Origin: Dehalococcoides mccartyi CG5
GTDB taxonomy: Bacteria > Chloroflexota > Dehalococcoidia > Dehalococcoidales > Dehalococcoidaceae
NCBI RefSeq assembly: GCF_000830885.1
Contig: NZ_CP006951.1
Coordinates: 868,001-932,000 of the forward strand
Length of the DNA: 64,000 bases
Reading direction: 5' to 3'
Positions within the stretch are counted from its first letter, which is position 1, and each line of letters starts with the position of its first letter. Positions 8,739 through 17,641 of this stretch are shown here, one piece after another. The notes under the pieces are model-generated. The model was not told the origin of the DNA. It made no database searches and saw only the letters and a list, made by a program, of their open reading frames with translations. A program made the translations under genes and the position numbers.

Positions 8739-8767
8739 CGCGGCCATGCCCGACAATCCTATTTATA
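8739..8767 (+). promoter_or_regulatory. Predicted cysK promoter
   Basis: A consensus -35 TTGACA (8739-8744) lies 17 nt before GACAAT (8762-8767), two mismatches from TATAAT. A start near 8774 would give a leader of about 30 nt containing GAAGGGA before the cysK ATG. Confidence 0.45.
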
Positions 8768-8803
8768 CCGAGTTTTCGAATATCAAGCTGAAGGGATTCT
8801 GGT

Positions 8804-9766
8804 ATGGAAAATAGAACATCTAAATATAATATCCATAATGGACGCGGCATTGCGTCAAACATTACAGAACTTATAGGCAATACTCCGCTGGTACGTTTAA
8901 ATAAGATAGGCAGCGGGCTAAAGGCAGAAATTATACTCAAACTGGAATCGTTTAACCCCACCCACAGTGCCAAAGACCGTCCGGCTCTGTATATGATAAA
9001 AAAGGCCGAGCAGGAAGGCAAGCTTATACCCGGCAGTATCGTAATAGAGTCAACCAGCGGCAATACCGGCATAGCTCTGGCTGCCGTTTGCGCTGCCAAA
9101 GGTTACCGGTTGATGCTCACCATGCCTGAAAACTTTTCGGTGGAACGCAGGCGTTTACTCCGTCTGCTGGGAGCAGAGCTGGTGCTCACCCCGGCAGAAC
9201 TGGGCATGCAGGGGGCTATAGAAAAGGCGGCCGAACTTAAGGCTAAACTGCCCCAAGCCTTTATACCGAACCAGTTTGAAAATCCGGCTAATCCTGAAAG
9301 CCATTATAAAACTACTGCCGAAGAAATCTGGCGGGATACAGACGGCAAAGTGGATATACTGGTGGCAGGCGTAGGCACCGGTGGCACCATAAGTGGTATC
9401 GCCAGAGGGCTAAAGGCAGCCAAACCATCTATACGGATAATAGCGGTAGAGCCGGCTGAGTCACCCGTAATTTCTGGTGGCGAACCTCAGCCTCACCTTA
9501 TTCAAGGCATAGGGGCAGGCTTTATACCCCGCATACTCTCTCTGGAACTGATAGATAAAGTTATCAGGGTACCCGGAAAAGAAGCCGTCAACATGGCTCT
9601 CCGGTTGGCACGCGAAGAAGGGATTATGGCTGGTATTTCTTCCGGAGCGGCACTTTGGGCGGCACTGGAAACAGCCAAACAAGCAGAAAACTCAGGCAAG
9701 CTTATCGTCGCCATCATGCCGGACAGCGGCGAACGGTATCTGTCCAGCCTGCCTCTGGGTGACTAG
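8804..9766 (+). CDS. cysK: Cysteine synthase (O-acetylserine sulfhydrylase)
   Basis: PLP enzyme making cysteine from O-acetylserine and sulfide; 320 residues. The PLP lysine is K57 in HSAKDRP, the substrate loop is STSGNTG (83-89), and the phosphate-binding GTGGTISG lies in the middle. GNTPLVRL and SSGAALWAA are also family signatures. It has its own predicted promoter and no operon partner: the next gene is convergent and separated by a hairpin. CysM or cystathionine beta-synthase-type relatives share these motifs, so substrate preference is not proven. Confidence 0.93.
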   Translation: MENRTSKYNIHNGRGIASNITELIGNTPLVRLNKIGSGLKAEIILKLESFNPTHSAKDRPALYMIKKAEQEGKLIPGSIVIESTSGNTGIALAAVCAAKGYRLMLTMPENFSVERRRLLRLLGAELVLTPAELGMQGAIEKAAELKAKLPQAFIPNQFENPANPESHYKTTAEEIWRDTDGKVDILVAGVGTGGTISGIARGLKAAKPSIRIIAVEPAESPVISGGEPQPHLIQGIGAGFIPRILSLELIDKVIRVPGKEAVNMALRLAREEGIMAGISSGAALWAALETAKQAENSGKLIVAIMPDSGERYLSSLPLGD

Positions 9767-9811
9767 GAGCATCTTTACCTATATAAATATGTGTTATATA
9801 TTGCTAGACAA

Positions 9812-9838
9812 TTGAAGGGGGCTTTAATCCCCCTTCAA
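9812..9838. terminator. Bidirectional hairpin between cysK and a convergent gene
   Basis: A perfect 10-bp stem (TTGAAGGGGG / CCCCCTTCAA) with a 7-nt loop. Neither side has a long T-run, so it may be a weak terminator or an mRNA-stabilising hairpin for both converging genes. Confidence 0.6.
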
Positions 9839-9866
9839 CGCATTAAACCGGTTTGGATAGATAACG

Positions 9867-10373
9867 TTAACCCAGACCAAAAATCCCCTTCTTTACATCC
9901 AGCCTATCTCCCAGTACAGCTTCAAACAAACCTATCATTTCCTTGCTGCTGCCATCAATAAAGTATTCCTGCTTGCCGCTTACAGCCTCTATCTTTATCT
10001 CGGTAGTATCCGCCTGATTCTCATCACCGGTCTTCTTCCTGATAGTTACCCGTGAAATATTGGCAATAAGCAACTGAAAGTTGTCTTTATTCTCATCCAG
10101 TATAGCTTCGGCGGGCATGTTATAATACTTTTTATAAAGAATAAATCCGCTTTTTATCTGGTCACCCCAGCGGGCAAAAAAACCCTTGCCGGACTCCTTG
10201 CCGCTTTTCTGGGCTTCCGCCGCTGCATCTTTCACCATCTGGCTGGTCATCATAGCAAATATAAAGCTCTGGTCAGTAACCACCAGAGAGTATGTATCCC
10301 ACCTGCCCCATGACTTGGACTTCTTGAAATTAGGCACTACACCCAGGATTTTTTCTTCCACCGGACACCTCAT
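9867..10373 (-). CDS. Hypothetical soluble protein
   Basis: 168 residues, not recognised. No signal peptide or membrane segment is evident. It has a basic N-terminal part (NFKKSKSWGRWDTY), an alternating strand pattern (YSLVVTDQSFIFAMM), a polar helix (MVKDAAAEAQKSGKESGKG) and a C-terminal beta-rich part (ISRVTIRKKTG, TEIKIEAVSGKQEYFIDG). The layout is loosely like bacterial PH-domain proteins, but this is a weak structural impression. The ATG at 10373 is used; a GTG four codons later follows AGGTG and is also possible. It is convergent with cysK and divergent from the radical SAM gene. Confidence 0.6.
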   Translation of the reverse strand: MRCPVEEKILGVVPNFKKSKSWGRWDTYSLVVTDQSFIFAMMTSQMVKDAAAEAQKSGKESGKGFFARWGDQIKSGFILYKKYYNMPAEAILDENKDNFQLLIANISRVTIRKKTGDENQADTTEIKIEAVSGKQEYFIDGSSKEMIGLFEAVLGDRLDVKKGIFGLG

Positions 10374-10540
10374 CTATATATTATTCATTCATAATAACAA
10401 CCCCTTGCCTTTTTGCCAATACTTCAGCACTACAAGCCTGAAAAAACATTTTTAAATTAAGCAAATCCAAAATTTCTAAACCGTTTCGGGGAAATATTGT
10501 GTTATAATGTTAGATAATTTTTTATAGGAATATTACATTT

Positions 10541-11362
10541 ATGACTGCAAATTCTCATACCCCGCGTATTATGCCTGACCGTCAAACCAACCCGGATATG
10601 ACCAACGTCTATCATATAGCCTATGCACCGGGCATCAAAAAAGCCTACCTGTTCCACTGGAACTGCAACCTGAAGTGCCGCGGTTGCCTTTGCAAAAAAG
10701 AAATCAACTGTCTGGCTCTGGAAGAAAATCTGGACGTGGTTGCCCGTGACCCTCATTTAGCTCCGCCCCGTGGTCCTGAATCGTTCCTGAGTCTGAATGG
10801 CATTATGGAAACCCTGCGTAAAGTAGAGCTCAAAGAGGTCCTGTTTGAAGGGCAGGAAGCCACCATCGACCCCCATTTTGAGGAGATATGCCGCCGCCTC
10901 AAATCAGAGTTTGGCGTCTATATCACCCTGAATACCAACGGACTGAAATTGCCTGACCTTGCCAATGTGGACGAGGTGGTTTTCAGCCTGAAAGCAGTTA
11001 CTCCGGAACTTTATCTGGATTACACTGAAGTACCCAATACCAAAATGCTGAAAAACTTTGAGACTATTTTCCGTTCGGGTAAAAAGCTAAGGGCCGAAAT
11101 GGTATTCATACCCGGTTATATAGACATGGCTGAAACAGAAGCCATTGCCAGGCATATTGCCCGACTCAGCCCGAATATCCCACTCAGGATAGATGCCTAT
11201 TTTGAATGCGGTGACAATACATGGCGAAGAGCCACCCCGGAAGAAATGAGCCAGGCAGTGGCTCTGGCTAAAAAACACCTCAATACCGTTACCTGCACCC
11301 AGCAAACCACTGACAATCTGGATAAAAAAGACCTCTTCTTTGAGGTAAAACGGCTATTCTAA
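10541..11362 (+). CDS. Radical SAM protein
   Basis: 273 residues with the radical SAM cluster motif C42-NLK-C46-RG-C49 in WNCNLKCRGCLCKK, followed by a TIM-barrel-like pattern (LKEVLFEGQEATIDP, YITLNTNGLKLP, EVVFSLKAVTPELY). The LEGQEAT and TNG segments match the activase-like subgroup, as in pyruvate formate-lyase activating enzymes, but no partner glycyl radical enzyme is nearby. TATAAT at 10503-10508 is a likely -10 box. It is followed 50 nt later by cbiB and cobA, so a link to cobamide metabolism is possible, but the substrate cannot be named from sequence. Confidence 0.8.
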   Translation: MTANSHTPRIMPDRQTNPDMTNVYHIAYAPGIKKAYLFHWNCNLKCRGCLCKKEINCLALEENLDVVARDPHLAPPRGPESFLSLNGIMETLRKVELKEVLFEGQEATIDPHFEEICRRLKSEFGVYITLNTNGLKLPDLANVDEVVFSLKAVTPELYLDYTEVPNTKMLKNFETIFRSGKKLRAEMVFIPGYIDMAETEAIARHIARLSPNIPLRIDAYFECGDNTWRRATPEEMSQAVALAKKHLNTVTCTQQTTDNLDKKDLFFEVKRLF

Positions 11363-11412
11363 GCAAACAACCCATCTTTAAAATGTTAATCAGGTATAGA
11401 TTTTAGATAACT

Positions 11413-12336
11413 GTGGAAACTGTATATATAATTGTGCTTGCACTTGCCTTAGACCTTGTAATGGGTGAATACCCTGCGCCCCTTCATCCGGTAGTTTGGC
11501 TTGGCAAATTTATCTCGTTACTGGACCGCTTCAGCCCGTCCCGTAACCCTAAAATCCAGTTCATTTACGGGGCATTTTTGAGCATACTAACCGTGAGTGT
11601 AGCTTTTACCGCTGTATTTTTTATTCTGGGTTACCTCAAAGAATTTAACACCGCACTCTATGTACTTGCGGGAGGACTGATACTTAAACCCGCCTTTTGC
11701 CTGCGTGAGCAGTGGGTAATAGCTTTGAAAATAAAGAAACTGCTGGAAAAAAACCGCAGCGGCGCACCCCCTAAAGAACTGGAAACCCTGCTAGGCACAG
11801 TACCCCACGCCGAAGACGGGCCCAGCCGTGAAGATGTTATTTCAGCTTCCATACGCTCTATCTCGGAAAATGCCAGCGATTTTTTTGTTGCACCTCTGTT
11901 TTACTTTATATTCCTAGGGGTACCGGGAGCATTTGCCTACCGGGCTATAAATACGCTGGATAGCATGATAGGTTATCATGGAAAGTACGAATATCTGGGC
12001 AAATTTGCCGCCAGGCTGGATGATGTGGCAAATTTTGTTCCAGCCCGCCTGACCGCCCTGCTTTTTGTAATCGGGGCGTTTATTCTTCATCAAAACTACA
12101 AACAGGCACTTCGGTCTGCTATCTCGGACCACGCCAATACCACCTCCCCCAATGCAGGCTGGCCAATGGCCGCCATGGCAGGGGCTCTGGATGTTTCGCT
12201 GGAAAAGTCCAGATGCTACACTATGGGTAAATCTCTCCGCCCGCTCAGCACCTTATGCCTGACTGGAGCGGCCAGGCTATATAAAACCGGTATGTTTATC
12301 TGGGCAGGCATATGCATAGCCATTGTCTGGATGTAA
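11413..12336 (+). CDS. cbiB: Adenosylcobinamide-phosphate synthase CbiB/CobD
   Basis: Membrane enzyme that attaches aminopropanol (phosphate) to adenosylcobyric acid, forming the nucleotide-loop linker of cobamides. 307 residues with a GTG start. Family signs are the N-terminal DLVMGEYPAPLHPVVWLGK, SISENASDFFVAPLFYF, AYRAINTLDSMIGYH and SPNAGWPMAAMAGAL, plus several hydrophobic helices. Clustering with cobA fits corrinoid salvage; de novo ring-synthesis genes are not seen in the window. Confidence 0.93.
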   Translation: METVYIIVLALALDLVMGEYPAPLHPVVWLGKFISLLDRFSPSRNPKIQFIYGAFLSILTVSVAFTAVFFILGYLKEFNTALYVLAGGLILKPAFCLREQWVIALKIKKLLEKNRSGAPPKELETLLGTVPHAEDGPSREDVISASIRSISENASDFFVAPLFYFIFLGVPGAFAYRAINTLDSMIGYHGKYEYLGKFAARLDDVANFVPARLTALLFVIGAFILHQNYKQALRSAISDHANTTSPNAGWPMAAMAGALDVSLEKSRCYTMGKSLRPLSTLCLTGAARLYKTGMFIWAGICIAIVWM

Positions 12337-12371
12337 ATAATACCCACCCGAATATTTGCAGGAGTTAAAAA

Positions 12372-12920
12372 GTGAACAGTACCCAACAGATCAATAAATA
12401 TAATACCGGGCTTGTCCAGATATTTACCGGAGACGGCCGCGGCAAAACTTCGGCGGCACTGGGTACAGTCATGCGGGCATCCGGATATGGGCTAAAGTCT
12501 TATATAGTCTTTTTTCTGAAGGGTATTCACGAAGGCGGCGAATATAACTCACTCAAGCGTCTGCCGGGTATAGATTACGCTATTTTCGGCCGCAGTGATT
12601 TTATGGGCCCCCAGTATACCACTCAGGCAGATTTGGATTACGCCCAACAAGCCCTTACCGAGGCAAAACGGGTAATTTCCAGTGGTGAATACGATGTGGT
12701 CATGCTGGACGAAATAAACACCGCCTCCGCCTGGAAACTTATAGATATTGAAGATGTGGTCGAACTGGTAAAATCCAAACCCCAAAAAGTGGAGCTGATA
12801 CTGACCGGACGCCATGCGGATACCCGTCTGGTAGTGCTGGCGGATCAGGTAACCGAACTGGTTAACCGCAAACATCCTTTTGAAAAAGGGGTGGATGCAA
12901 GACAAGGAATAGACTACTAA
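12372..12920 (+). CDS. cobA: Cob(I)alamin adenosyltransferase (CobA/BtuR type)
   Basis: Transfers the adenosyl group of ATP to cobalt of reduced corrinoids. 182 residues with the P-loop GDGRGKTSAALG (20-31), VVMLDEIN as the Walker B-like strand and LTGRHAD near the end. The GTG start at 12372 follows GGAG with suitable spacing. It lies 35 nt after cbiB and overlaps the nitrilase gene by 1 nt, so all three are probably cotranscribed. Adenosylated corrinoids are also the ligand of the riboswitch found at 33737. Confidence 0.94.
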   Translation: MNSTQQINKYNTGLVQIFTGDGRGKTSAALGTVMRASGYGLKSYIVFFLKGIHEGGEYNSLKRLPGIDYAIFGRSDFMGPQYTTQADLDYAQQALTEAKRVISSGEYDVVMLDEINTASAWKLIDIEDVVELVKSKPQKVELILTGRHADTRLVVLADQVTELVNRKHPFEKGVDARQGIDY

Positions 12921-13702
12921 TGGCGAGCATTTTCAAAGTAGCCATGCTGCATATTGAACCAAAAACCGCAGATATTGAAGCCAATCGTATCTTAATCTCA
13001 CGTTCCCTCCGCAAAGCCGCTCAGGCTGGGGCAAAGTGGGTGCTGACTCCGGAAATGGCCGTTTCGGGCTATTTTTTTGAAGAAACCATAGGTACAAAAT
13101 GGATATCCCCTCAACCTGACCGGTGGCTTAAAGAGATAATGGAGTTATGTAAAACCTTAGACATAGGATTATTCCTTTCCTACCCTGAAAAAGACCTGTC
13201 AAGCGGCAAATGTTATAACTGCCTGTTTGCTGTAAACCGAAAGGGTGAACTGGCCGGCAAACACTGCAAAATAGAAATACACCCCGGTGCCGAAGAAGGT
13301 TGGTCAAGCCCCGGCAGCAGTCTTTCAGTCTTTGAAATGGACGGGTGCAAACTGGGTATGCTTATCTGTGCAGATACCTATGACAGTGAACATACTAAAG
13401 TGCTGGCCGAACAAGGTGCCGAACTTCTTATTGCGGCCGCCGCCTGGGGAAATAAATACCCGCCGGAAGAACGCTGGAAGAAACGTTCCACCGAAACAGG
13501 ACTGCCGCTCTGGGTCTGCAACCGCACCGGCCGGGAACAGCAGGTGGATTTCACTCAGGCCAGAAGCGTGGTAGTTGAAGACGGGCATGAAAAACTGGTT
13601 TACTTCGGGGAAAAACCCGCCATTCTCATTTTTGATTTTAATACTGCCACCCGAAAGACCGCGAGCCAGTCTTTTACAATTCTTGACATCCCTCAGCTAT
13701 GA
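12920..13702 (+). CDS. Nitrilase-superfamily carbon-nitrogen hydrolase
   Basis: 260-residue amidohydrolase with the Glu-Lys-Cys triad: E45 in LTPEMAVSG, K117 in KHCKIEIHPG and C150 in MLICADTYD. The branch (amidase, carbamoylase or omega-amidase) cannot be settled. It starts on the last base of the cobA stop codon (TAATG), indicating translational coupling with a cobamide gene, although no known corrinoid step uses a nitrilase. The promoter of the next gene lies across its stop codon. Confidence 0.85.
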   Translation: MASIFKVAMLHIEPKTADIEANRILISRSLRKAAQAGAKWVLTPEMAVSGYFFEETIGTKWISPQPDRWLKEIMELCKTLDIGLFLSYPEKDLSSGKCYNCLFAVNRKGELAGKHCKIEIHPGAEEGWSSPGSSLSVFEMDGCKLGMLICADTYDSEHTKVLAEQGAELLIAAAAWGNKYPPEERWKKRSTETGLPLWVCNRTGREQQVDFTQARSVVVEDGHEKLVYFGEKPAILIFDFNTATRKTASQSFTILDIPQL

Positions 13703-13727
13703 CATATTTTGACATATAGGCTATAAT
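13699..13727 (+). promoter_or_regulatory. Promoter placed 8 nt before a start codon
   Basis: ATGACA (13699-13704), 17 nt spacer, TATAAT (13722-13727). The next gene's ATG is at 13736, only 8 nt after the -10 box. Transcription would begin at or within a few bases of the ATG, so the mRNA is predicted to be leaderless. Confidence 0.6.
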
Positions 13728-13735
13728 AACACCGT

Positions 13736-15175
13736 ATGATCAGCGTTGTATTGCCTGCTTGCAATGAGGAGAAGTTTCTTCCCCGTTGTCTCGACAGTAT
13801 CTGCCGACAGGACTTTGACAGCTATGAAATCATCGTAGTAGTCAACGGCAGCATAGACAAAACCGCACTGGTTGCCCGCAAATACCCCGTAAAAATACTG
13901 CACTGCGAAAAGCACAGCGCCTTTTATGCCCGGCAGATAGGTGCGGCAGCCGCCTCAGGCGAAATAATCGTTCAGGCAGACGCCGATACCATTTACCCCC
14001 CGGACTGGCTCTCCCGCATATATGCAGATTTTAAACATCAACCTTCTGCAGTAGCAGTGGCCGGTATTTACCGTTATGCAGACCCTCCATGGTGGGCATT
14101 TCTGGAATATTTACTGCGTCTGGTATGTAATGCTTATACCTGCCTGTTCCATGGCCGCCCCATGCTTATCTCAGGGGCTAACTTTGCCTTTAAACGCCAT
14201 GTATTTGAAAGAATCGGCGGCTACCATGTCACTACCTTTTCGGCAGACCAATATGATATATCCACCCGCCTGAGTAGACAAGGCAAAGTACTTCTTGACC
14301 GCCGTCTTATAGCCGTCACCTCTGCCCGAAGAGTAAAAAAACCATTCCTCAGGATACTGCGTGACGTATTTAAAAATATAGCCATGGTAACCGGCTGGGT
14401 ATTACAGTATATAAACCGGTTTTTCCGCCGTTTATACCGCAGTCCCCTGTTCTTCCGTTCAGTCAAAAATACTTTGCCGATATTCGGTTTAGTGGGCATA
14501 CTGTTCTGGGGATACGCCAGCCCATCTTCGCAACTGTTCGGCAAGGTTTATTTTGAAGGGGAAGGTGAGAGCAAAACTATCTCCCTGACCTTTGATGACG
14601 GCCCCAATCCCGAGTACACCCCCGAAATACTGGCTATACTGGATAAATATGGTATAAAAGCCACCTTTTTTGTGGTGGGCAAAAACGTAGAGACTTACCC
14701 TGAGCTAACCCGGGAAATACTTGAGCGTGGGCATATACTGGGCAATCATTCGTACAGCCATGACGCCAACCATGCCCTGTCTGATTTCGGGGCAAAAGAT
14801 ATGCTAAGGTGTGCCGAAACTATCTGTAAATATACCGGTGTTACCCCCTGTCTTTACCGCCCGCCATACGGAAAACGGTCTCCCTGGGAACTAGCGGCCG
14901 CCAATGAAATGAATGTAACAACTGTCAGCTGGGGATATGCAGTGGAGGGCAAAAGCCTGGCCGAAACTGACAATGCCATCTCCAAAATACTTGATAAAAG
15001 CGGCCCCAGCTGCATACTATTATTCCATGATGGTTACGGTATAGACGCCAATAGCCTCCAATCTGACTGCCAGCTGACTATCAAAGTCCTGGACAGCCTG
15101 ATATCAAACCTGCTCCAGCAGGGCTACAAATTTGTAACTGTACCCGAATTGCTTGGGCTGGATGCTTACTCTTAG
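13736..15175 (+). CDS. Glycosyltransferase family 2 / polysaccharide deacetylase fusion
   Basis: 479 residues in two enzymatic halves. Residues 1-200 are a GT-A glycosyltransferase: VVLPACNEEKFL, the DAD motif at 82-84, and SGANFAFKR. A short hydrophobic stretch near 247-262 suggests a membrane segment. Residues 280-475 are a NodB deacetylase with TFDDGP (285-290), HSYSH (338-342), RPPYG (375-379) and LLFHDG. No ribosome binding site precedes the ATG. The fusion could make and deacetylate an N-acetylhexosamine surface polymer. Since Dehalococcoidia lack peptidoglycan, the target is likely a glycan other than murein; this is inference. Confidence 0.88.
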   Translation: MISVVLPACNEEKFLPRCLDSICRQDFDSYEIIVVVNGSIDKTALVARKYPVKILHCEKHSAFYARQIGAAAASGEIIVQADADTIYPPDWLSRIYADFKHQPSAVAVAGIYRYADPPWWAFLEYLLRLVCNAYTCLFHGRPMLISGANFAFKRHVFERIGGYHVTTFSADQYDISTRLSRQGKVLLDRRLIAVTSARRVKKPFLRILRDVFKNIAMVTGWVLQYINRFFRRLYRSPLFFRSVKNTLPIFGLVGILFWGYASPSSQLFGKVYFEGEGESKTISLTFDDGPNPEYTPEILAILDKYGIKATFFVVGKNVETYPELTREILERGHILGNHSYSHDANHALSDFGAKDMLRCAETICKYTGVTPCLYRPPYGKRSPWELAAANEMNVTTVSWGYAVEGKSLAETDNAISKILDKSGPSCILLFHDGYGIDANSLQSDCQLTIKVLDSLISNLLQQGYKFVTVPELLGLDAYS

Positions 15176-15184
15176 GGATTATTG

Positions 15185-15847
15185 ATGGATTTTGAAGCGC
15201 TAATTACCCAGGGTGTTGCCATGCTCTCCGAATTCAATCTGTTGGTTTTGCTGATTCTTTTTGGCATTTGTTTTATCAGTGAAACAGTGGGCCTCACTGT
15301 GCCATATCTTTTAGAAACAGTCTGGCTGATGGGCGGCTATCAGGTAGCCAATGGAGAACTTTCCATATGGCTTCTTATCCTGCTGATACTGGTGGCTCAG
15401 GCTGGCCGCCAAATAGGAGCTTTGGCTCTGTCACGTTTGGGGAGGGTGGGCAGCGGCCCTATTGAAAGATTCATTACCTTCCTTCGTACCCGAACCCCTC
15501 TTAAGAAAATGTCTGAATCACCGGCTCTGCAGAAGGTAAACCTGTATTCACCCTTTGCAATAGCTGTAGGCAGATTTATGTGGCTCCGAATACCGCTGAC
15601 CCTGCTTATGGGAGCCAAACGCAAAACCAAGGTACTTATGTTGGGGGTATTGATATCCGGTATTTTTTACGATGCCCTGTATGTTATCTTCGGGGCAGTT
15701 GTAGGCAAGGTATTCACCCTGAATTCAGTCCAAATGGTAATTATTTTCACGGGCGGATTAACAGTTCTTTATATAGGTACATTCGTTGTCCAGCAAATCG
15801 TAAGCCGCCTGAAAAATAAAAGGAAGAAAACACCGCCACCAGTTTAA
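15185..15847 (+). CDS. DedA-family membrane protein
   Basis: About 220 residues, four or more hydrophobic helices and a basic C-terminal tail (RLKNKRKKTPPP). It shows the DedA/SNARE-associated layout (LFGICFISETVGLTVPYLLE, FAIAVGRFMWLRIPLTLLMGA, GIFYDALYVIFGAVVG), with glycine, arginine and proline at the re-entrant-loop regions. DedA proteins help move polyprenyl-phosphate or lipid carriers. The ATG at 15185 is preferred over the TTG 3 nt earlier because of AGGGA spacing. It follows the glycosyltransferase/deacetylase by 9 nt, consistent with a shared envelope-glycan function. Its stop overlaps the convergent prsW-like gene by 4 nt. Confidence 0.75.
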   Translation: MDFEALITQGVAMLSEFNLLVLLILFGICFISETVGLTVPYLLETVWLMGGYQVANGELSIWLLILLILVAQAGRQIGALALSRLGRVGSGPIERFITFLRTRTPLKKMSESPALQKVNLYSPFAIAVGRFMWLRIPLTLLMGAKRKTKVLMLGVLISGIFYDALYVIFGAVVGKVFTLNSVQMVIIFTGGLTVLYIGTFVVQQIVSRLKNKRKKTPPPV

Positions 15848-16665
15848 ACAGTTGAATTACCCCTTCGCAACTGGTATCGGGCATGACGTATAGCCCGAAT
15901 GAGTAAAAGCAAACTTAAAACGGCCACCGTTAATAATACGATTACCGCCCAGACAACGGGCAGATTCAATCCACTGGCTATATCCCAGACAATATGCAGA
16001 CCCACTGCCAATATAAAAGCCCCTATAACCGCCATATTTACAGGCCCTCTGCCATATTCGGCGCGCTGTCTCCACAGGATAGCACAGACTATGCCAGTCC
16101 AGGCGGCATGCCCGGCAGGAGATAACAGCCCTCTGAAAAGAAGCACCTGTTCCAACAGGTTTATATCCCCCTGACTCTGGATAAGGCTGACCACCCCGTA
16201 ACCCATAGTTTCCAACGCTGCAAAACCCATGCCGGCTGCTACTCCAAACAGAACCCCGTTCGCCTCAGCCCTGAAACCGCCGCCCCAAAAAAGCAGCAAA
16301 GGGAATATCAGCTTGGCAGCTTCTTCTATAACTCCTACCCGGAGTAGTCCGGCTGGGCTCAGGCTGGAGCCAGTGGCATATTCCAGCATACCTGCCATTA
16401 AAAGCCCAATCATACCGCCGACAAAAAAACTGGCCAGCACCCAACGAATAGTTATGTTAGCCAGAGGTAAACGTTCATAAATAAACACCACAAAAGTCAC
16501 CGGCATGATGAATGCACCCAGAACTACCAGCAACGGCAAAAAATTAGTCCCATGCGTCAGTTTTATAAGCTGTTCCGCACCCAGAAACAAACCCAGCCCG
16601 CCTATCAGTACCCAAGTCCAGCGGTAGGTTGTCAGGTATGTTTTAATATTCTTCAGATAACTCAT
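15844..16665 (-). CDS. PrsW-family intramembrane metalloprotease
   Basis: About 273 residues with eight or so hydrophobic helices and the PrsW motifs: VIEEAAKL (glutamates), FAALETMGYG, SPAGHAAWTG and GLHIVWD (histidines), which form the metal site. PrsW-like proteases cleave membrane substrates, including anti-sigma factors; the substrate here is unknown. The ATG at 16665 is preferred over an upstream TTG at 16707. TATACT (16673-16678, minus strand) is only 7 nt before this ATG and no ribosome binding site is seen, so the transcript may be leaderless. Confidence 0.85.
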   Translation of the reverse strand: MSYLKNIKTYLTTYRWTWVLIGGLGLFLGAEQLIKLTHGTNFLPLLVVLGAFIMPVTFVVFIYERLPLANITIRWVLASFFVGGMIGLLMAGMLEYATGSSLSPAGLLRVGVIEEAAKLIFPLLLFWGGGFRAEANGVLFGVAAGMGFAALETMGYGVVSLIQSQGDINLLEQVLLFRGLLSPAGHAAWTGIVCAILWRQRAEYGRGPVNMAVIGAFILAVGLHIVWDIASGLNLPVVWAVIVLLTVAVLSLLLLIRAIRHARYQLRRGNSTV

Positions 16666-16817
16666 ATCCGTCAGTATAAGCCTAACATCAAAAAGCCGCG
16701 CCTTCAATCACCCGTGTGGCTAAAATATAAATATCCGCTCTGCCTATTGAATAACTAAACGGGAACACGTATAATCCCTTCGTCTTTAAAGATTATAACG
16801 AACAGGGGGGTTAACAG

Positions 16818-17549
16818 ATGGTAAAAGGTATTATCACTGCTGTTATAACATTTATAGTACTTTTACTTGTCGCCGCAGTACTGGTTATGGGTTATCTGGG
16901 TATAATGCCGGGTGTTTCCAGCCTGATGGGTTCCGACAAACCGCGTGATCTGGGCATAACCGCCACCAGCCAGGACTATCAAACCATGGTTACCAAAAGC
17001 GGCGTCACCGTGAGTGCTTTGCCGTCTGACACCCTTCCGGCAGACAGCCTTACTTTTTCGGGTTCCCGCGTAGTTAATACCTTTTACACTTCAGAGGAAT
17101 TAACCGCTTTCGTTAACCAAACAGATTACAAATACAAACCGGTAAAGAACTTTCAGGTAAGAATAAACAGTGACGGGACTGTAGAATGTTCAGGCATTTT
17201 TGATATAAAAGTAATCCAAGATTTTATTACCGCCAGCAGCGGCAACTCTGAAATTTCCCAATATTGGGATAAATATAGCCGTTACTTCTTGTCTAATCCG
17301 GCTTTTTATGTCAAATGCACACCCTCCATGACCAATAATCACCTGTCTTTACAGGTGGAAAAGTTTGAACTGGGCAGGTTTTCTATACCCCAGGCAGCTT
17401 TGGATGAACTTACCAGCAAACTTATCACCCTGACCGATGGTATCCTTAACCATATACCCGGACTTTCGGTAAACTCCATTACTATGGTAAATGGCAAAGC
17501 AGTATTCAATATGGTCGGTCACAAATATATCTCTATAGCCACTCCATAA
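16818..17549 (+). CDS. Hypothetical membrane-anchored extracytoplasmic protein
   Basis: 243 residues, family not recognised. One N-terminal hydrophobic helix (about 5-30, ITAVITFIVLLLVAAVLVMGYLG) with a single Lys before it would anchor the protein with its C-terminal body outside. The body is beta-rich, with strand-like segments around KNFQVRINSDGTVECSG, HLSLQVEKFELGRF and SITMVNGKAVFNM. The start is supported by an upstream GGGGGG stretch 10 nt away. It is single, ended by a strong terminator shared with the convergent regulator gene. Confidence 0.65.
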   Translation: MVKGIITAVITFIVLLLVAAVLVMGYLGIMPGVSSLMGSDKPRDLGITATSQDYQTMVTKSGVTVSALPSDTLPADSLTFSGSRVVNTFYTSEELTAFVNQTDYKYKPVKNFQVRINSDGTVECSGIFDIKVIQDFITASSGNSEISQYWDKYSRYFLSNPAFYVKCTPSMTNNHLSLQVEKFELGRFSIPQAALDELTSKLITLTDGILNHIPGLSVNSITMVNGKAVFNMVGHKYISIATP

Positions 17550-17571
17550 CCACCATTTGAACTTATATACC

Positions 17572-17602
17572 AAGGGGGAAGCAAATTTGCTTCCCCCTTT
17601 TA
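17572..17602. terminator. Bidirectional rho-independent terminator
   Basis: A perfect inverted repeat AAGGGGGAAGCAAA / TTTGCTTCCCCCTT at 17572-17599 flanked by A and T residues. It lies between the convergent gene ends at 17549 and 17642 and should serve both strands. Confidence 0.85.
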
Positions 17603-17641
17603 CTGATAAACCTAAACTTTCAATTACCCAGATAAAAACAG

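Noticed and set aside
8683-8803. Manganese (yybP-ykoY) riboswitch before mntP
   Set aside because: The gap to divergent cysK is short and contains promoter-like sequences but no recognisable aptamer.
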